DNA of 64,000 nucleotides from Streptomyces sp. WM6386 (GTDB lineage: Bacteria > Actinomycetota > Actinomycetes > Streptomycetales > Streptomycetaceae). Under the pieces are notes generated by a model that was not told the DNA's origin, did not search any database, and worked only from the letters and a program-made list of their open reading frames with translations. Positions 8,278 to 17,904 of the stretch are shown here, in pieces. Numbering within the stretch: the first letter of the stretch is position 1; the number at the start of each line of letters is the position of its first letter. A program made the position numbers and the translations under genes. The stretch is from contig NZ_JXTE01000018.1 in NCBI RefSeq assembly GCF_000972385.1, positions 1-64,000 of the forward strand. Reading direction: 5' to 3'.

Positions 8278-8525
8278 CCGACGAGATCATGGGGCCGCCT
8301 TGGCAGATGGACTGGCGGCTCGATGCCCTCGCCAGCCGTGATGCGCTGCCCGAGCATGCGCGGAAGATGGTCGACGAGGCTCGCGCAGAGCTGGTCACGG
8401 CGAAGGACCCGTACATCCGGGGTATCGACGCCGATGGCGGTCTCCCGGAGACCATGTGTGTCGAGCCGGTGCGGTCCAGTGATCCGAAGGGGCCGCGCAT
8501 CCTCTACTTCGGATCGGACTACTGA
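8274..8525 (+). CDS. Short hypothetical protein, possible RelE-like toxin remnant
   Basis: The 83-residue product, MTDEIMGPPWQMDWRLDALA..., starts at a GTG overlapping the preceding stop. The segment [22 protein letters not shown] resembles the strand region of RelE/HigB-type toxins that normally continues with a Trp- and Thr-rich strand; here it stops at once, so it may be truncated. It ends 7 bases inside the convergent mprB-like gene. The function assignment is weak. Confidence 0.5.
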   Translation: MTDEIMGPPWQMDWRLDALASRDALPEHARKMVDEARAELVTAKDPYIRGIDADGGLPETMCVEPVRSSDPKGPRILYFGSDY

Positions 8526-9946
8526 GGCTCAGCAGGCGGCAGTGTCGGCGCCCCCGGCAGTCGTACGGTCGCGATCGTGCCGCCGCCGTCCGCGTGGCCC
8601 AGGGTTACCTGGCCGCCGGCCTGCTCAACGGTGCGGGCGACGATGGACAGGCCCAGGCCCGAGCCCGGGAGGGCCCTCGCGCTGGGGGAGCGCCAGAAGC
8701 GGTCGAAGACGTGGGGGAGTTCGTCGGCGGGGATGCCGGGACCGTGGTCGCGGACGGTCAGGACGCCCTCGGTGAGCTGGACGTCGATCGTGCCGCCCTC
8801 GGGGCTGAACTTCACCGCGTTGTCCAGGATGTTGACGACGGCGCGTTCCAGAGCGGCGGGTTCCGCGCGGACATACCAGGGCTGGAGATCGGCGTCGATG
8901 GTCAGCTCGGGTCCACGCAGCCGTGCGCGACGCAGGGCGGACTCGACGGTGTCCTCCAGCGAGACGACCTGCACTCGTTCCCCTCGCTGCCCCTCCGACC
9001 TCGACAGCTCCTGCAAGTCGCCGATGAGCGCCGCCAGTTCCGTCATCTGCGCCTTCACCGAGGCGAGCAGAGCCTTCCGATCCGCCTCGGGGAGGGGACG
9101 GCCGGTCTCCTCGCTGCGGGTCAGGAGCTCGATGTTGGTGCGGAGGGAGGTGAGGGGGGTACGGAGTTCATGGCCGGCGTCCGCGATCAGCTGCTGCTGG
9201 AGCTCACGGGAGCTGGCGAGGGACGAGGTCATCGAGTTGAACGACCGCGAGAGCCGGGCCACCTCGTCCTCGCTGTCCTCCTCGACGGGGATGCGGACGC
9301 TCAAGTCCTCGGTACGGGCCACGTGTTCGACGGCCTCGGTGAGCTTGTCGACGGGGCGGAGTCCCGCGCGGGCCACGGCGAGCCCGGCGGCTCCGGCACC
9401 GAGGACTCCTACGCCGGAGACGAGGAGGAGGATGAGGGCGAGTTCGTTGAGGGTGGACTGAGTGCCCTTGAGCGAGGTCGCGACCATGAGGGCGGCCGGC
9501 TGCGAGGTGACCTGGTCGATGCCCTTGTACATGGTCAGCACGCGGACCGCGTTGCCGTCTCCGTCGGTACCGTTGCGATAGTTGGCTTTGGTGATGTCGG
9601 CCCTCTTGATCACCTCCTTGTCGGAGTCGGTGACCTTGACCGTGCCTTCGGAGTACCGGGGGACGCAGGTCGTGCCGTTCTGCCTGACGAGCTGGAAATA
9701 GCCGTTCTTGGGCTGGAACTCGTCCTTGTTGGAGGAGTCGGCGCAGACGATCACGCCGTCCGGGCCCACGCCCCGAGCGACCATCTTCGACAGATCGTTG
9801 TTCACCTGCTCGTACAACTTCCCCTGCACGATGAACCAACAGGTCACCGAAACCGCCGCCACCGCGAACGCCACCGCCGCCGCCACCAGCAACGACAACC
9901 GTGCCCGGATGGGAAGTGTCCGGAACCGGTGCAGAACCCTGTTCAC
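8519..9946 (-). CDS. mprB: Envelope-stress sensor histidine kinase, MprB-type
   Basis: The 475-residue membrane kinase has transmembrane helices near residues 15-40 and 168-195 bracketing an extracytoplasmic domain of about 125 residues with two cysteines. HAMP follows at 195-248, then the dimerisation/phosphoacceptor motif [14 protein letters not shown] (H259), then an ATPase domain with [14 protein letters not shown] (N box), VRDHGPGIP (G1), FDRFWRS and GSGLGLSIV (G2). It overlaps the response-regulator stop by 4 bases (ATGA), so the pair is coupled. In mycobacteria the MprAB pair senses envelope stress and lies next to the protease gene pepD; the same neighbourhood appears here. The symbol is by analogy. 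Confidence 0.85.
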   Translation of the reverse strand: MNRVLHRFRTLPIRARLSLLVAAAVAFAVAAVSVTCWFIVQGKLYEQVNNDLSKMVARGVGPDGVIVCADSSNKDEFQPKNGYFQLVRQNGTTCVPRYSEGTVKVTDSDKEVIKRADITKANYRNGTDGDGNAVRVLTMYKGIDQVTSQPAALMVATSLKGTQSTLNELALILLLVSGVGVLGAGAAGLAVARAGLRPVDKLTEAVEHVARTEDLSVRIPVEEDSEDEVARLSRSFNSMTSSLASSRELQQQLIADAGHELRTPLTSLRTNIELLTRSEETGRPLPEADRKALLASVKAQMTELAALIGDLQELSRSEGQRGERVQVVSLEDTVESALRRARLRGPELTIDADLQPWYVRAEPAALERAVVNILDNAVKFSPEGGTIDVQLTEGVLTVRDHGPGIPADELPHVFDRFWRSPSARALPGSGLGLSIVARTVEQAGGQVTLGHADGGGTIATVRLPGAPTLPPAEPQ

Positions 9947-10680
9947 TCGGCCCCGCCCTGCCGCAACACATACCCCACGCCACGCACCGTGTGCACGAGC
10001 CGAGGCTCTCCGCCCGCCTCCGTCTTGCGGCGCAGGTACATCACATACACGTCGAGGGAGTTCGAGGACGGTTCGAAGTCGAAGCCCCAGACCGCCTTGA
10101 GGATCTGCTCACGGGTGAGGACCTGGCGCGGATGCGCGATGAACATCTCCAGCAGCGTGAACTCGGTACGGGTCAGCTCCACCGGCCGACCCGCACGCGT
10201 CACCTCCCGCGTCGCCAGATCCATACGGAGGTCCGCGAAGGTCAGCGCCTCGTCCTCCGGGACGGCACCGGCACCGGCGGCAGCCGCGTACGAGCTGCGC
10301 CGCAGCAGCGCACGGACCCGCGCGAACAGCTCGTCCAGCTCGAACGGCTTGACCAGGTAGTCGTCGGCGCCGGCGTCGAGACCCGTCACCCGGTCACCGA
10401 CCGTGTCCCGAGCCGTCAGCATCAGGATCGGCGTCGTCGTGCCCGCCCCCCGCATGCGTCGTGCGGCGGTCAGGCCGTCCATGCGCGGCATCTGGACGTC
10501 GAGGACCACCAGATCCGGCTGGTACGCCGTCGCCTTCTCCAGCGCGTCCGCGCCGTCGACCGCGACCTCCGTGTCGTACCCCTCGAAGGCGAGGCTGCGC
10601 TGGAGTGCTTCGCGCACGGCCGGCTCGTCGTCGACGATCAGGATGCGCTGGGGGTCACGGTCGCCATCGGCGGGGCTCAT
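9943..10680 (-). CDS. mprA: OmpR-family response regulator, MprA-type
   Basis: A 245-residue regulator. The receiver domain has acidic pair DD at 17-18, phospho-acceptor D61 ([12 protein letters not shown]), conserved Thr (LMLTARD) and Lys (DYLVKPFEL). The C-terminal winged helix carries [15 protein letters not shown], then [11 protein letters not shown] and [12 protein letters not shown]. It is first gene of the coupled mprA-mprB operon. The likely target is the HtrA-like protease gene upstream, whose promoter region has a direct repeat at 12298-12318. Confidence 0.87.
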   Translation of the reverse strand: MSPADGDRDPQRILIVDDEPAVREALQRSLAFEGYDTEVAVDGADALEKATAYQPDLVVLDVQMPRMDGLTAARRMRGAGTTTPILMLTARDTVGDRVTGLDAGADDYLVKPFELDELFARVRALLRRSSYAAAAGAGAVPEDEALTFADLRMDLATREVTRAGRPVELTRTEFTLLEMFIAHPRQVLTREQILKAVWGFDFEPSSNSLDVYVMYLRRKTEAGGEPRLVHTVRGVGYVLRQGGAE

Positions 10681-10770
10681 CGCTCGCGGTTCCTCGGGGT
10701 GCGGTGGGGTGGGGCTGGATCGCTCTCAGCCTCGCATGTTTCGGTGCGGTGGGGTCGAACACGGTGGGGA

Positions 10771-10947
10771 TCAGCCGCGGACCGTACGACGCGGGGTGAC
10801 CCTCGCCGCGTGCCGGGCGGCCACGGTCGAGATCTCGGGGGCCCGGACCGCGACCGTCGGCGCGTGCAGCTCGTACGCCACCTCGAGCGCGAGGGCGAAC
10901 CCGGCAGCATCGGTACCGGCCACGGTGTGCGAAACCTGCTTGATCAT
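10771..10947 (-). CDS. Small hypothetical protein, 58 aa
   Basis: Lies in the 436-base gap between the response regulator and the protease. ATG at 10947 (MIKQVSHTVAGTDAAGFAL), preceded by AAGGAG at 7-8 bases. The product has a predicted helix ALALEVAYELHA, then a basic tail ARHAARVTPRRTVRG. There is no cysteine and no membrane segment. I do not recognise the family. Good initiation signals and third-position GC support a real gene, co-oriented with mprAB. Confidence 0.55.
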   Translation of the reverse strand: MIKQVSHTVAGTDAAGFALALEVAYELHAPTVAVRAPEISTVAARHAARVTPRRTVRG

Positions 10948-11034
10948 GACGTACTCCTTCTCGGTCCAGGCTCTGCGGCGATTCGGTCAGGCCCCGCAGG
11001 GACTGAGCGGCCCTGGCGAAGTCCAGTGCGGCAC

Positions 11035-11073
11035 CGCGCCCCGTAAGGGGCGCGGGGAACTGCGCGAACAGCC
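11035..11073. repeat. Dispersed intergenic repeat with hairpin
   Basis: Perfect 8-bp inverted repeat CGCGCCCC (11035-11042) / GGGGCGCG (11047-11054) with a GTAA loop, followed by GGAACTGCGCGAACAGCC. From memory this motif recurs between genes throughout Streptomyces chromosomes. It lies downstream of the minus-strand protease gene and could act as its terminator. Confidence 0.6.
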
Positions 11074-11116
11074 ACCACCGGCCCGCAGCTTCAGCACTGC
11101 CCTTACAGCGGAGCGC

Positions 11117-12268
11117 TCAGCTGTCGCTGCCGCCGGCCCGCAGCTTCGCCAGGTCGGACTTGACGGTGTTGATCGGGATGGCGAAACCGAGGCCGACGCT
11201 GCCGGCGCTGGACGAGGACGTGGAGTCCGCGGCCGAGTACATCGCCGAGTTGATCCCGACGATGTTGCCGTTCATGTCGATCAGCGCGCCGCCGGAGTTA
11301 CCGGGGTTCAGGGACGCGTCGGTCTGGAGCGCCTTGTACGTCGTCGTGGACGAACCGGTGTCGCCGTTGAACTCCTGACCACCGAACTCGAACGGCCACC
11401 GCCCGCCGCCGCCCTGGCCGCCCTGGCTCTGGCCCTCGTCGGTCGAGACGGTCACGTCGCGGTCGAGCGCCGAGACGATGCCGCTGGTGACGGTGCCGGT
11501 CAGGCCCTCGGGGGAGCCGATCGCCACGACCTCGTCGCCGACCTGGACGCCGTCGGAGTCGCCGAGGGTCGCGGGGGTGAGGCCGGAGGCGTCCTCCAGC
11601 TTGATCAGGGCGAGGTCCTTGGCGCTGTCGGTGCCGAGGACCTTGGCCGTGTACTCCTTGCCGTCGCTCGTCGAGACCTTGATCGAGGAGGCGCCGGAGA
11701 TGACGTGGTTGTTGGTGATGATCTCGCCGTCGCTGGTGATGATCACGCCGGAGCCGGTGGAGGAGCCGTTGCTCAGCGTCGCGTTGATCTCGACGATGCT
11801 CGGGCTGACCGCCTTGGCGACCCCGGAGACCGTGCCCCTGGCGGAGGACGGGATGACGTTGGTGCTGGTGCTGCTGGAGGTGACCGTGTCGTTGCCGGTG
11901 AGCTCCTGGATGCCGTACGCCGTACCGCCACCGATCGCCGCGGCGACGATCGCTACGGCGGCCAGGAGGGCGAGGGGACCCCGGGTCCGCTTCTTCGGCG
12001 CGGCAGGCTCCGCCGGTATCGCGGTGAGGAGAGCCGTACCGCCGCCGCCGTTGCCGTCGCCGCCGTCAGTGGAAGTGGCGTAGGCCGCCTGCTGCTGGGC
12101 CGGCCACACGGTCGTACCCGGATCGACGGTCACCGGCTGCGGCGCGGGCGGCTGCGCCGGCGGGGGCGGCCACTCCGGGTTCACGGGGGAGGAGGCGTGC
12201 TGCTGGGCGCCCTGGTAGGGGTTCGCGTACTGCTCGTACTCGCCGTCGCGGCGGAAGCTCTCGGTCAT
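11117..12268 (-). CDS. Membrane-anchored HtrA/DegP-like serine protease without PDZ domain
   Basis: A 383-residue protease with a cytoplasmic Pro/Gln-rich N-terminus (~110 residues), one transmembrane helix (PLALLAAVAIVAAAIGGGTA) and an extracytoplasmic trypsin-like domain. The triad is visible: His in ITNNHVISGA, Asp in DSAKDLALIKLED, Ser in LNPGNSGGALIDM. The chain ends right after FAIPINTVKSDLAKLR, so the PDZ domain of mycobacterial PepD and DegP is missing. A Gly/Gln insert (SQGGQGGGGRW) sits in a loop. It neighbours mprAB, suggesting envelope proteolysis under their control. Confidence 0.9.
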   Translation of the reverse strand: MTESFRRDGEYEQYANPYQGAQQHASSPVNPEWPPPPAQPPAPQPVTVDPGTTVWPAQQQAAYATSTDGGDGNGGGGTALLTAIPAEPAAPKKRTRGPLALLAAVAIVAAAIGGGTAYGIQELTGNDTVTSSSTSTNVIPSSARGTVSGVAKAVSPSIVEINATLSNGSSTGSGVIITSDGEIITNNHVISGASSIKVSTSDGKEYTAKVLGTDSAKDLALIKLEDASGLTPATLGDSDGVQVGDEVVAIGSPEGLTGTVTSGIVSALDRDVTVSTDEGQSQGGQGGGGRWPFEFGGQEFNGDTGSSTTTYKALQTDASLNPGNSGGALIDMNGNIVGINSAMYSAADSTSSSSAGSVGLGFAIPINTVKSDLAKLRAGGSDS

Positions 12269-12297
12269 GGCAATGAGCTTGTCGCCCCACCATGAGA

Positions 12298-12318
12298 GCT
12301 CCCTGAGTGCTCCCTGAG
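12298..12318 (-). promoter_or_regulatory. Direct repeat in protease promoter, candidate MprA box
   Basis: On the plus strand GCTCCCTGAG occurs at 12298-12307 and again at 12309-12318, an 11-base period of about one helical turn. A related TGAGAGCT precedes it. The repeat is 30 bases upstream of the protease start. MprA in mycobacteria binds loosely conserved direct repeats, so this is a reasonable operator candidate. Confidence 0.45.
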
Positions 12319-12410
12319 AACGCCGCGAGAACCTCGTTTGCCCGATATAAAGCCGGACCAGGGAGCGGGCGGAGGCTTCTCAGACAAGCCTCATGAAAGC
12401 GCGTGGAACC

Positions 12411-13433
12411 TCATGCGCAGCCACAGGAGTGTCGTACGACCAACCGCGACGGGAACACCTTCAACCGCTCCCGGCGCGATCCCGCCACCCGAAGCCCGTC
12501 ATCGAGCACCAGGTCCACCGCCGCCCGCGCCATCGCCGACCGGTCCGAGGCGACCGTTGTCATCGGCGGATCCGCGAGCGCCGCTTCCTTGATGTCGTCG
12601 AACCCGATCACCGCCAGCTCACCCGGCACATCGATCCGCAGCTCGCGCGCCGCGCGCAGCACGCCGATCGCCTGGTCGTCGGTGGAGCAGAAGATCGCGG
12701 GCGGACGCTCGGGGCCGGACAGCACACCCAGCGCCACCTGATACGCGTCGTAGCGGTTGTACGGCGCCTCGAAGAGCCGCCCCTCGGTGGAGATACCCGC
12801 CTCGTCCATCACGCGCCGCCAGCCCTCGACGTGGTCGGAGACCGGGTCGCCGACGGAGGGGGTCTCGGCGGTGCCGCCCATACAGGCGACGTACGCGTAC
12901 CCGTGCTCCAGGAGATGGCGGGTGGCGAGCTCGGCGCCGCCGAGGTCGTCCGTGACCACCGCGACGTCGTCGATCGCCTCGGGCCGCTCGTGCAGCAGCA
13001 CCACCCGGGCGTCCCAGGCGTCGATCTCGGCGGCGGCGTTGTCGTTCAGTGCGTGGCTGACCAGGATCAGTCCGGAGACCCGCATCCCGAGGAAGGCCCG
13101 CAGATAGTGGACCTCGCGCTCGGCGATGTAGTCGGAGTTGCCGACCAGCACCATTTTTCCGCGCTCGGACGCGGCCTGTTCGACCGCGTGCGCCATCTCC
13201 CCGAAGAAGGGCTGGCGCGCGTCCGGCACGATCAGGCCTATGAGGTCGGTGCGCCGCGATGCCATCGCCTGAGCGACCCGGTCGGGCCGATAGCCCAGTT
13301 CCTTGATCGCGGCGAGGACACGCTCGCGCGTGGCCGGGGCAACCGGCCGGGGTCCGTTGTTGATGACATAGCTGACGACGGCAGTGGACGTCCCCGCCAG
13401 CCGCGCCACATCATCCCTGGTTACCTTGGCCAC
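12411..13433 (-). CDS. LacI-family transcriptional regulator
   Basis: The 340-residue regulator begins with the classic LacI headpiece: [19 protein letters not shown] (helix-turn-helix) and the hinge helix [20 protein letters not shown] periplasmic-binding-protein-like effector domain follows, with [30 protein letters not shown] and AVIGFDD. No sugar-utilisation operon is adjacent, so the ligand cannot be told from context. The start is ATG at 13433. It lies between the protease gene and glnR, as in the S. coelicolor order I recall. Confidence 0.92.
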   Translation of the reverse strand: MAKVTRDDVARLAGTSTAVVSYVINNGPRPVAPATRERVLAAIKELGYRPDRVAQAMASRRTDLIGLIVPDARQPFFGEMAHAVEQAASERGKMVLVGNSDYIAEREVHYLRAFLGMRVSGLILVSHALNDNAAAEIDAWDARVVLLHERPEAIDDVAVVTDDLGGAELATRHLLEHGYAYVACMGGTAETPSVGDPVSDHVEGWRRVMDEAGISTEGRLFEAPYNRYDAYQVALGVLSGPERPPAIFCSTDDQAIGVLRAARELRIDVPGELAVIGFDDIKEAALADPPMTTVASDRSAMARAAVDLVLDDGLRVAGSRRERLKVFPSRLVVRHSCGCA

Positions 13434-13517
13434 GCGCGGAGTCTACGCGGATGGACCCGCTCTGGGCAGGGCGTGAAGGAGCTTCCCTGTGCCCCGCCTG
13501 AGCGTTTCCGATGGGCG

Positions 13518-14297
13518 CTATACGTCGGCATTGACCTCGGCCGCGTCCAGGGCGGCCGTCTCGTCCGCATCCTCCGCCTTTGGCTGGGCGCTCTTGGACT
13601 TTGCCTCGTCCGAGACAGCCCCACCCTTCTCCGGCGTAACGAATCGATAACCGACGTTCCGGACGGTTCCGATGAGCGACTCGTGCTCGGGGCCGAGCTT
13701 GGCGCGCAGACGTCGTACGTGCACGTCCACGGTCCGGGTGCCACCGAAGTAGTCGTAGCCCCAGACCTCCTGGAGCAGCTGGGCGCGCGTGAAGACGCGG
13801 CCCGGGTGCTGGGCGAGGTATTTGAGGAGCTCGAACTCCTTGAAGGTCAGGTCGAGGACCCGGCCCTTCAGCTTGGCGCTGTAGGTCGCCTCGTCGACCG
13901 AGAGGTCGCCGTTGCGGATCTCCATGGGGGAGTCGTCGTTGACGATCTGCTGCCGGCCCATGGCCAGTCGCAGTCGTGCCTCGACCTCGGCCGGTCCGGC
14001 GGTGTCGAGCAGGACGTCGTCGATGCCCCAGTCGGCGGTGACGGCGGCGAGGCCGCCCTCGGTGACGACGAGGATGAGCGGACAGCCCGGCCCGGTGGAG
14101 CGCAGGAGCTGGCACAGGCTGCGGACCTGTGGCAGATCACGGCGGCCGTCGATGAGGATGACGTCGGCCCCAGGGGTGTCGACGAGGGCGGGGCCTTCTG
14201 CCGGGGCCACTCGCACGTTGTGCAGGAGCAGGCCGAGAGCGGGAAGCACCTCCGTCGACGGCTGGAGTGCATTGGTCAGGAGCAGCAGAGAACTCAT
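13518..14297 (-). CDS. glnR: Global nitrogen response regulator GlnR
   Basis: An OmpR-like regulator controlling glnA, amtB and other nitrogen genes. The 259-residue product from ATG at 14297 begins [20 protein letters not shown], as in the Streptomyces GlnR I recall. The receiver-like domain is atypical: it retains an aspartate ([12 protein letters not shown]) but lacks a standard phosphorylation pocket, consistent with known GlnR biology. The DNA-binding winged helix has [30 protein letters not shown] and [11 protein letters not shown]. The acidic C-terminal tail ([19 protein letters not shown]) varies among species. AGGAGG precedes the start by 11 bases. Confidence 0.95.
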   Translation of the reverse strand: MSSLLLLTNALQPSTEVLPALGLLLHNVRVAPAEGPALVDTPGADVILIDGRRDLPQVRSLCQLLRSTGPGCPLILVVTEGGLAAVTADWGIDDVLLDTAGPAEVEARLRLAMGRQQIVNDDSPMEIRNGDLSVDEATYSAKLKGRVLDLTFKEFELLKYLAQHPGRVFTRAQLLQEVWGYDYFGGTRTVDVHVRRLRAKLGPEHESLIGTVRNVGYRFVTPEKGGAVSDEAKSKSAQPKAEDADETAALDAAEVNADV

Positions 14298-14415
14298 ACG
14301 GCTGGTTCCTCCTCGGTCCCGGCGAGGTTTTCGCTTTCGTATACAGGTGATCCGAAAGCACAAAAGGACCCGGGGGCTGCATTGCCCGAGTCCTCTGTTG
14401 AGGAGAATAGCCCAC

Positions 14416-15300
14416 ATGCGCATTGATCCGGCAGGTCGTGTGGTGCGATCCACCCCGATTCCGCACTCTGAGACGAACAGAGGCACACCTATACGGACGT
14501 TTCTGCACACCGTCGACGGTGTGACGATCGATTCCGTATACGATCCGCCGGCCGTTGTATACGACGCCTCCGCTTCATCAGCGCGTGGTCTCGTGTTCGT
14601 CGTCGCGCACGGTTTCACCGGCGACGCGGATCGTCGTCATGTTCGCCGGGTGGCGGAGACGTTCACGCAGTACGGGGCCGTGGTCACGTTCTCCTTCCGC
14701 GGTCACGGGGCCTCCGGTGGGCGCTCGACGGTGGGGGACCGCGAGGTGCTCGATCTGGCGGCCGCGGTGGAGTGGGCCCGGTCGCTCGGGCACACGCGCG
14801 TGGTGACCGTCGGCTTCTCCATGGGCGGTTCTGTGGTGCTGCGGCACGCGGCCCTGTACCGGCGAGACGAGACAGGTGACGACTCGGGGCGCGAGGGGCG
14901 CACGGAAGCGCACTCGGACGCGGTGGTCTCGGTGAGTGCACCGGCTCGCTGGTACTACCGCGGCACGGCCCCTATGCGCCGGGTCCACTGGCTGATAACC
15001 CGCCCCGAGGGCCGTCTTGTGGGCCGCTACGGCCTGCGGACGAGGATTTACCACCGGGAGTGGAACCCGGTCCCGCTGTCCCCCGTGGAGGCCGTCCCGA
15101 GGATCGCCCCCACTCCTCTCCTCGTCGTCCACGGCGACCGCGACGGCTACTTCCCCCTCGACCACCCCCGCATGCTCGCGGCGGCCGCCGGTGACCACGG
15201 CGAACTCTGGCTGGAGCCCGGCATGGGCCATGCCGAGAACGCGGCGCCGGACGGGCTGCTGAAGCGCATCGGGGACTGGGCCGTCGCGCAGGGCGGCTAG
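14416..15300 (+). CDS. Alpha/beta hydrolase
   Basis: A 294-residue hydrolase with the alpha/beta fold: oxyanion region [13 protein letters not shown], nucleophile elbow [13 protein letters not shown] (Ser), acid in [12 protein letters not shown], and histidine in [10 protein letters not shown]. This architecture fits a serine esterase or acyl-transfer hydrolase; the substrate cannot be read off. It is divergent from glnR and followed after 37 bases by the MoaD-like gene, probably in one transcript. I chose the ATG at 14416 ([12 protein letters not shown]), which has AGGAG 11 bases upstream. Confidence 0.85.
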   Translation: MRIDPAGRVVRSTPIPHSETNRGTPIRTFLHTVDGVTIDSVYDPPAVVYDASASSARGLVFVVAHGFTGDADRRHVRRVAETFTQYGAVVTFSFRGHGASGGRSTVGDREVLDLAAAVEWARSLGHTRVVTVGFSMGGSVVLRHAALYRRDETGDDSGREGRTEAHSDAVVSVSAPARWYYRGTAPMRRVHWLITRPEGRLVGRYGLRTRIYHREWNPVPLSPVEAVPRIAPTPLLVVHGDRDGYFPLDHPRMLAAAAGDHGELWLEPGMGHAENAAPDGLLKRIGDWAVAQGG

Positions 15301-15337
15301 CCTGACCGTGTACACAGCCGATCGATTGAGGAACCGG

Positions 15338-15592
15338 ATGCCCAAGGTCACGGTCCGCTACTGGGCCGCCGCCAAGTCCGCGGCAGGCGTCGCCGAGGAG
15401 GCGTACGACGCGGACACGCTCGCCGAGGCGCTCGACGCGGTGCGCGGGCGACACCCCGGCGAACTCACGCGCGTCCTGCAGCGATGCTCGTTCCTCATCG
15501 ACGGTGACCCCGTGGGCACCCGCGGACATGAGACGGTACGGCTGGCCGACGGCGGCACGGTCGAGGTGCTCCCGCCGTTCGCAGGAGGGTGA
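15338..15592 (+). CDS. MoaD/ThiS-family sulfur carrier protein
   Basis: The 84-residue beta-grasp protein starts MPKVTVRYWAAAKSAAG after a GAGGA ribosome-binding site and ends in the Gly-Gly (PPFAGG) used for adenylation and thiocarboxylation. MoaD-like length and the VRYWAAAKSAAG start favour molybdopterin synthase small subunit or a related carrier over ThiS. Several sulfur genes (thiosulfate sulfurtransferase, DUF1416, DsrE) lie within 4.5 kb. Its stop is 2 bases before the ATG of the next gene, implying coupling. Confidence 0.87.
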   Translation: MPKVTVRYWAAAKSAAGVAEEAYDADTLAEALDAVRGRHPGELTRVLQRCSFLIDGDPVGTRGHETVRLADGGTVEVLPPFAGG

Positions 15593-15594
15593 CG

Positions 15595-16665
15595 ATGACC
15601 GACCAGCCGTATGAGGGGCAGCAGTACCAGCAGGGGTACGACCCGTACTGGCAGCAGCCCCAGCCCCAGCCCCAGCAGCAGTCCTGGCCCGGGCAGCAGC
15701 AGGGCTACGAGGATCCGCAGGCCGACCGGCAGTACACCCAGCAGTGGCAGGGCCAGACCTGGGAGACACAGGTCCAGGCACCGGTCGCGCCGGCCGCGGA
15801 CACGTCGTACCTGCCGCAGCAGCAGTACGCCGAGCCGCCGGCCCCCGTGGCGACCCCTGCGCAGGCCCCCGCCACCTCCGACTACGGCCCCGCCAGCCTC
15901 GGCGGCAACACCCGCATCACCGACGCCCAGCGCGCCCGCCTCGAGGGCCGCTCCCCGGTCATCGAACCCGGCATGCAGCCCGCCGCGCTCACCGCGCTGC
16001 TCGGTCTGCTCCTCGCCGGCACGGCGGCCGTCGGGTCGTACGCCCTCCTTGTCCCGCTCGTCGCCCTGCAGGCGGTGACGGCGGCCGGCTGGTTCCGGCT
16101 GAACGGCATGTGGCCCGCCCGGCAGGGCATCGCGCTGGCGTTCCTGGGCGCGCTGGTCGCGGACGTGGCGCTGCTGGCGTCCGACCACGCGCCGTCCGCG
16201 ATCCTCGGGACGCTGGGCGTCTGGGTGCTGCTCTCCCTGGTGCTCCAGCTGCGCTCGCACGCCGACCCCGACACCCGGATGTACGGCCTGATGGCCACCG
16301 TCGCCTCGGCGGCCCTGGCGATCATCGCCTCCGGCTATCTCGCGGCCGCCGCGGACGCGGTGACGGTCGGCGCGGCCTCGGTCGCGGTAGCCGTCCTGGC
16401 CCGTGCGCTGCCGCTGCCGACGCCGGCCTCCGTGGTGGTCTCGCTGCTCGCCGCGGCGGGCGCGGGCATCGCGGTCGGCGGGATGACGGACCTGGGCTCG
16501 GAAGGTGCGCTGCTGGGCGCGGGCGCGGGGGCGTGCGCGCTGATCGGCCACCGGGTCGCGAGCTACGACTACCCGTCCCGCTTCGTGCACTTCACGGCGG
16601 GCGTGGCCCTGCCGCTGGCCGCCGCGGCACCGGCGGTGTACCTGCTGGGGCGGGCGCTCGGGTAA
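15595..16665 (+). CDS. Multi-pass membrane protein with Gln/Pro/Tyr-rich N-terminus
   Basis: A 356-residue protein. The first ~130 residues are low-complexity cytoplasmic sequence (YEGQQYQQGYDPYWQQPQ and similar); then about eight hydrophobic helices follow, such as ALTALLGLLLAGTAAVGSYA and ALAIIASGYLAAAADAV. I do not recognise a transporter signature. Such proteins recur at this place in Streptomyces genomes. The ATG at 15595 has GGAGGG 5 bases upstream; an in-frame GTG at 15589 overlaps the previous stop. Confidence 0.8.
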   Translation: MTDQPYEGQQYQQGYDPYWQQPQPQPQQQSWPGQQQGYEDPQADRQYTQQWQGQTWETQVQAPVAPAADTSYLPQQQYAEPPAPVATPAQAPATSDYGPASLGGNTRITDAQRARLEGRSPVIEPGMQPAALTALLGLLLAGTAAVGSYALLVPLVALQAVTAAGWFRLNGMWPARQGIALAFLGALVADVALLASDHAPSAILGTLGVWVLLSLVLQLRSHADPDTRMYGLMATVASAALAIIASGYLAAAADAVTVGAASVAVAVLARALPLPTPASVVVSLLAAAGAGIAVGGMTDLGSEGALLGAGAGACALIGHRVASYDYPSRFVHFTAGVALPLAAAAPAVYLLGRALG

Positions 16666-16774
16666 AGCCCTGGCCCGCCTTGTCACAGGTGATCGACAAA
16701 CTCCTGGTCGGCGCCCCGGCCGGAGTTACGGTGGCACCCGGACGTAGACCGCCTAGGTGGGGGAACACCAAAGA

Positions 16775-17503
16775 ATGCGCGCACTGCGAATACTTCTGAT
16801 CGTCGTCGTCATTCTGGGCGGCCTCTTCGTGATCGCCGACCGTGTCGCGGTCCACTTCGCGGAGGGCGAGGTCGCGGACAAGCTCAGGACCACCGAGAAC
16901 CTCTCCTCCACCCCCGATGTGTCCATCAAGGGCTTCCCGTTCCTCACCCAGGTCGTCTCCGGCGAGCTCGACGACACCGAGGTCGGCATCAAGGACTACG
17001 AGGCCGCCGCCGGCACCACGGGCGACAAGATCCGCATCGACGACATCAAGGCGAACTTCAAGGGCGTCGCCTTCTCCGGCGACTACAGCTCCGCGACCGC
17101 CGCCACCGCGAACGGCACCGCGAGCATCTCCTACGACGAGCTGCTCAAGGCCGCCAAGTCCGAGCCGACGGAGATCTTTCCCGGGGTGACGTCCGAGGTC
17201 GTCGGTCTCTCCGACGGCGGCAACGGCAAGATCAAGGTGAACGTCAAGGTCACGGCCCTGGGCAAGTCGACGACGTATCCGGTGCTCAGCACGGTCACCG
17301 TCGACGGCGACACCGTGAAGGTGCACGCGGACAACCTGCCGAACATGGTCGTCGAGGTCGCGGAGGGCAAGGTCCGCTCGATCACCGACTTCGCGCAGAA
17401 GATCGACGACCTGCCCGGCGGCGTGCAGCTCGACAAGGTCGAGGCCGCGCCGAACGGCGTAGAGGTGACGGTGAAGGGTTCGAACGTCGAGCTGGCCGGG
17501 TAG
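16775..17503 (+). CDS. DUF2993 / LmeA-like membrane-anchored lipid-binding protein
   Basis: The 242-residue product has an N-terminal uncleaved-type hydrophobic anchor (RILLIVVVILGGLFVIADRV), then a beta-rich extracytoplasmic domain with SIKGFPFLTQVVSGELDDTE and, near the end, the repeated shape GVQLDKVEAAPNGVEVTVKG. This matches the DUF2993 family, of which mycobacterial LmeA supports lipoglycan mannan elongation. Phospholipid binding is family knowledge, not seen here. ATG at 16775 (MRALRI) was chosen because it begins the anchor. Confidence 0.85.
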   Translation: MRALRILLIVVVILGGLFVIADRVAVHFAEGEVADKLRTTENLSSTPDVSIKGFPFLTQVVSGELDDTEVGIKDYEAAAGTTGDKIRIDDIKANFKGVAFSGDYSSATAATANGTASISYDELLKAAKSEPTEIFPGVTSEVVGLSDGGNGKIKVNVKVTALGKSTTYPVLSTVTVDGDTVKVHADNLPNMVVEVAEGKVRSITDFAQKIDDLPGGVQLDKVEAAPNGVEVTVKGSNVELAG

Positions 17504-17663
17504 GACGGCGTTCGGCGGACAGGAACTGTCCGAGGAGCGAGACGGGTCGTCCGCACCGCAGATGTGACGACGGCCACCGGCGCCCGAAACCCGTGCGGTC
17601 ACGGCCCGGGCGCTGCTCTGATCCCACATCCCGGACGATCGCGTCTCAAAATACGACACGCCG

Positions 17664-17693
17664 GTGACACGCCAGGCTGTCCGTCCCTACGAT
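17664..17693 (+). promoter_or_regulatory. Promoter for a leaderless leader-peptide transcript
   Basis: GTGACA (17664-17669) and TACGAT (17688-17693) are 18 bases apart and match vegetative -35 and -10 patterns. Six bases separate the -10 from the ATG at 17700, so transcription would start at or beside the start codon. Confidence 0.55.
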
Positions 17694-17699
17694 CGACGC

Positions 17700-17780
17700 A
17701 TGAAGCGACAGGCGGATCTCACGAAGCGGCGGGCAGTGGACCTGTGCCGCGTTGCCGCCATGCTCTGTCGCACCTTCTGA
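17700..17780 (+). CDS. Cysteine-containing leader peptide, 26 aa
   Basis: The peptide starts MKRQADLTKRRAVDLCRVAA and ends MLCRTF, with cysteines at 16 and 23. It lies 124 bases upstream of the thiosulfate sulfurtransferase gene. Short peptides of this build (basic, a RR..DL.R core and late Cys residues) are annotated as putative leader peptides before sulfur-assimilation genes in Streptomyces, and Cys-responsive uORFs are known in mycobacteria. Ribosome stalling at Cys codons under sulfur limitation is inferred. The rest of the 401-base gap between genes shows nothing else clear. Confidence 0.75.
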   Translation: MKRQADLTKRRAVDLCRVAAMLCRTF

Positions 17781-17904
17781 GCGGAAGCTCCGTCCTTCCG
17801 CATCCCCCGCCCTGATTCCAGGGCATCCGTGCGCCGCGCCCGCACCGGGCCACGCACCCTCGCACTCGCACGCCCCGCCGTAACTGCCCCGGAGGAGAAA
17901 GAGC

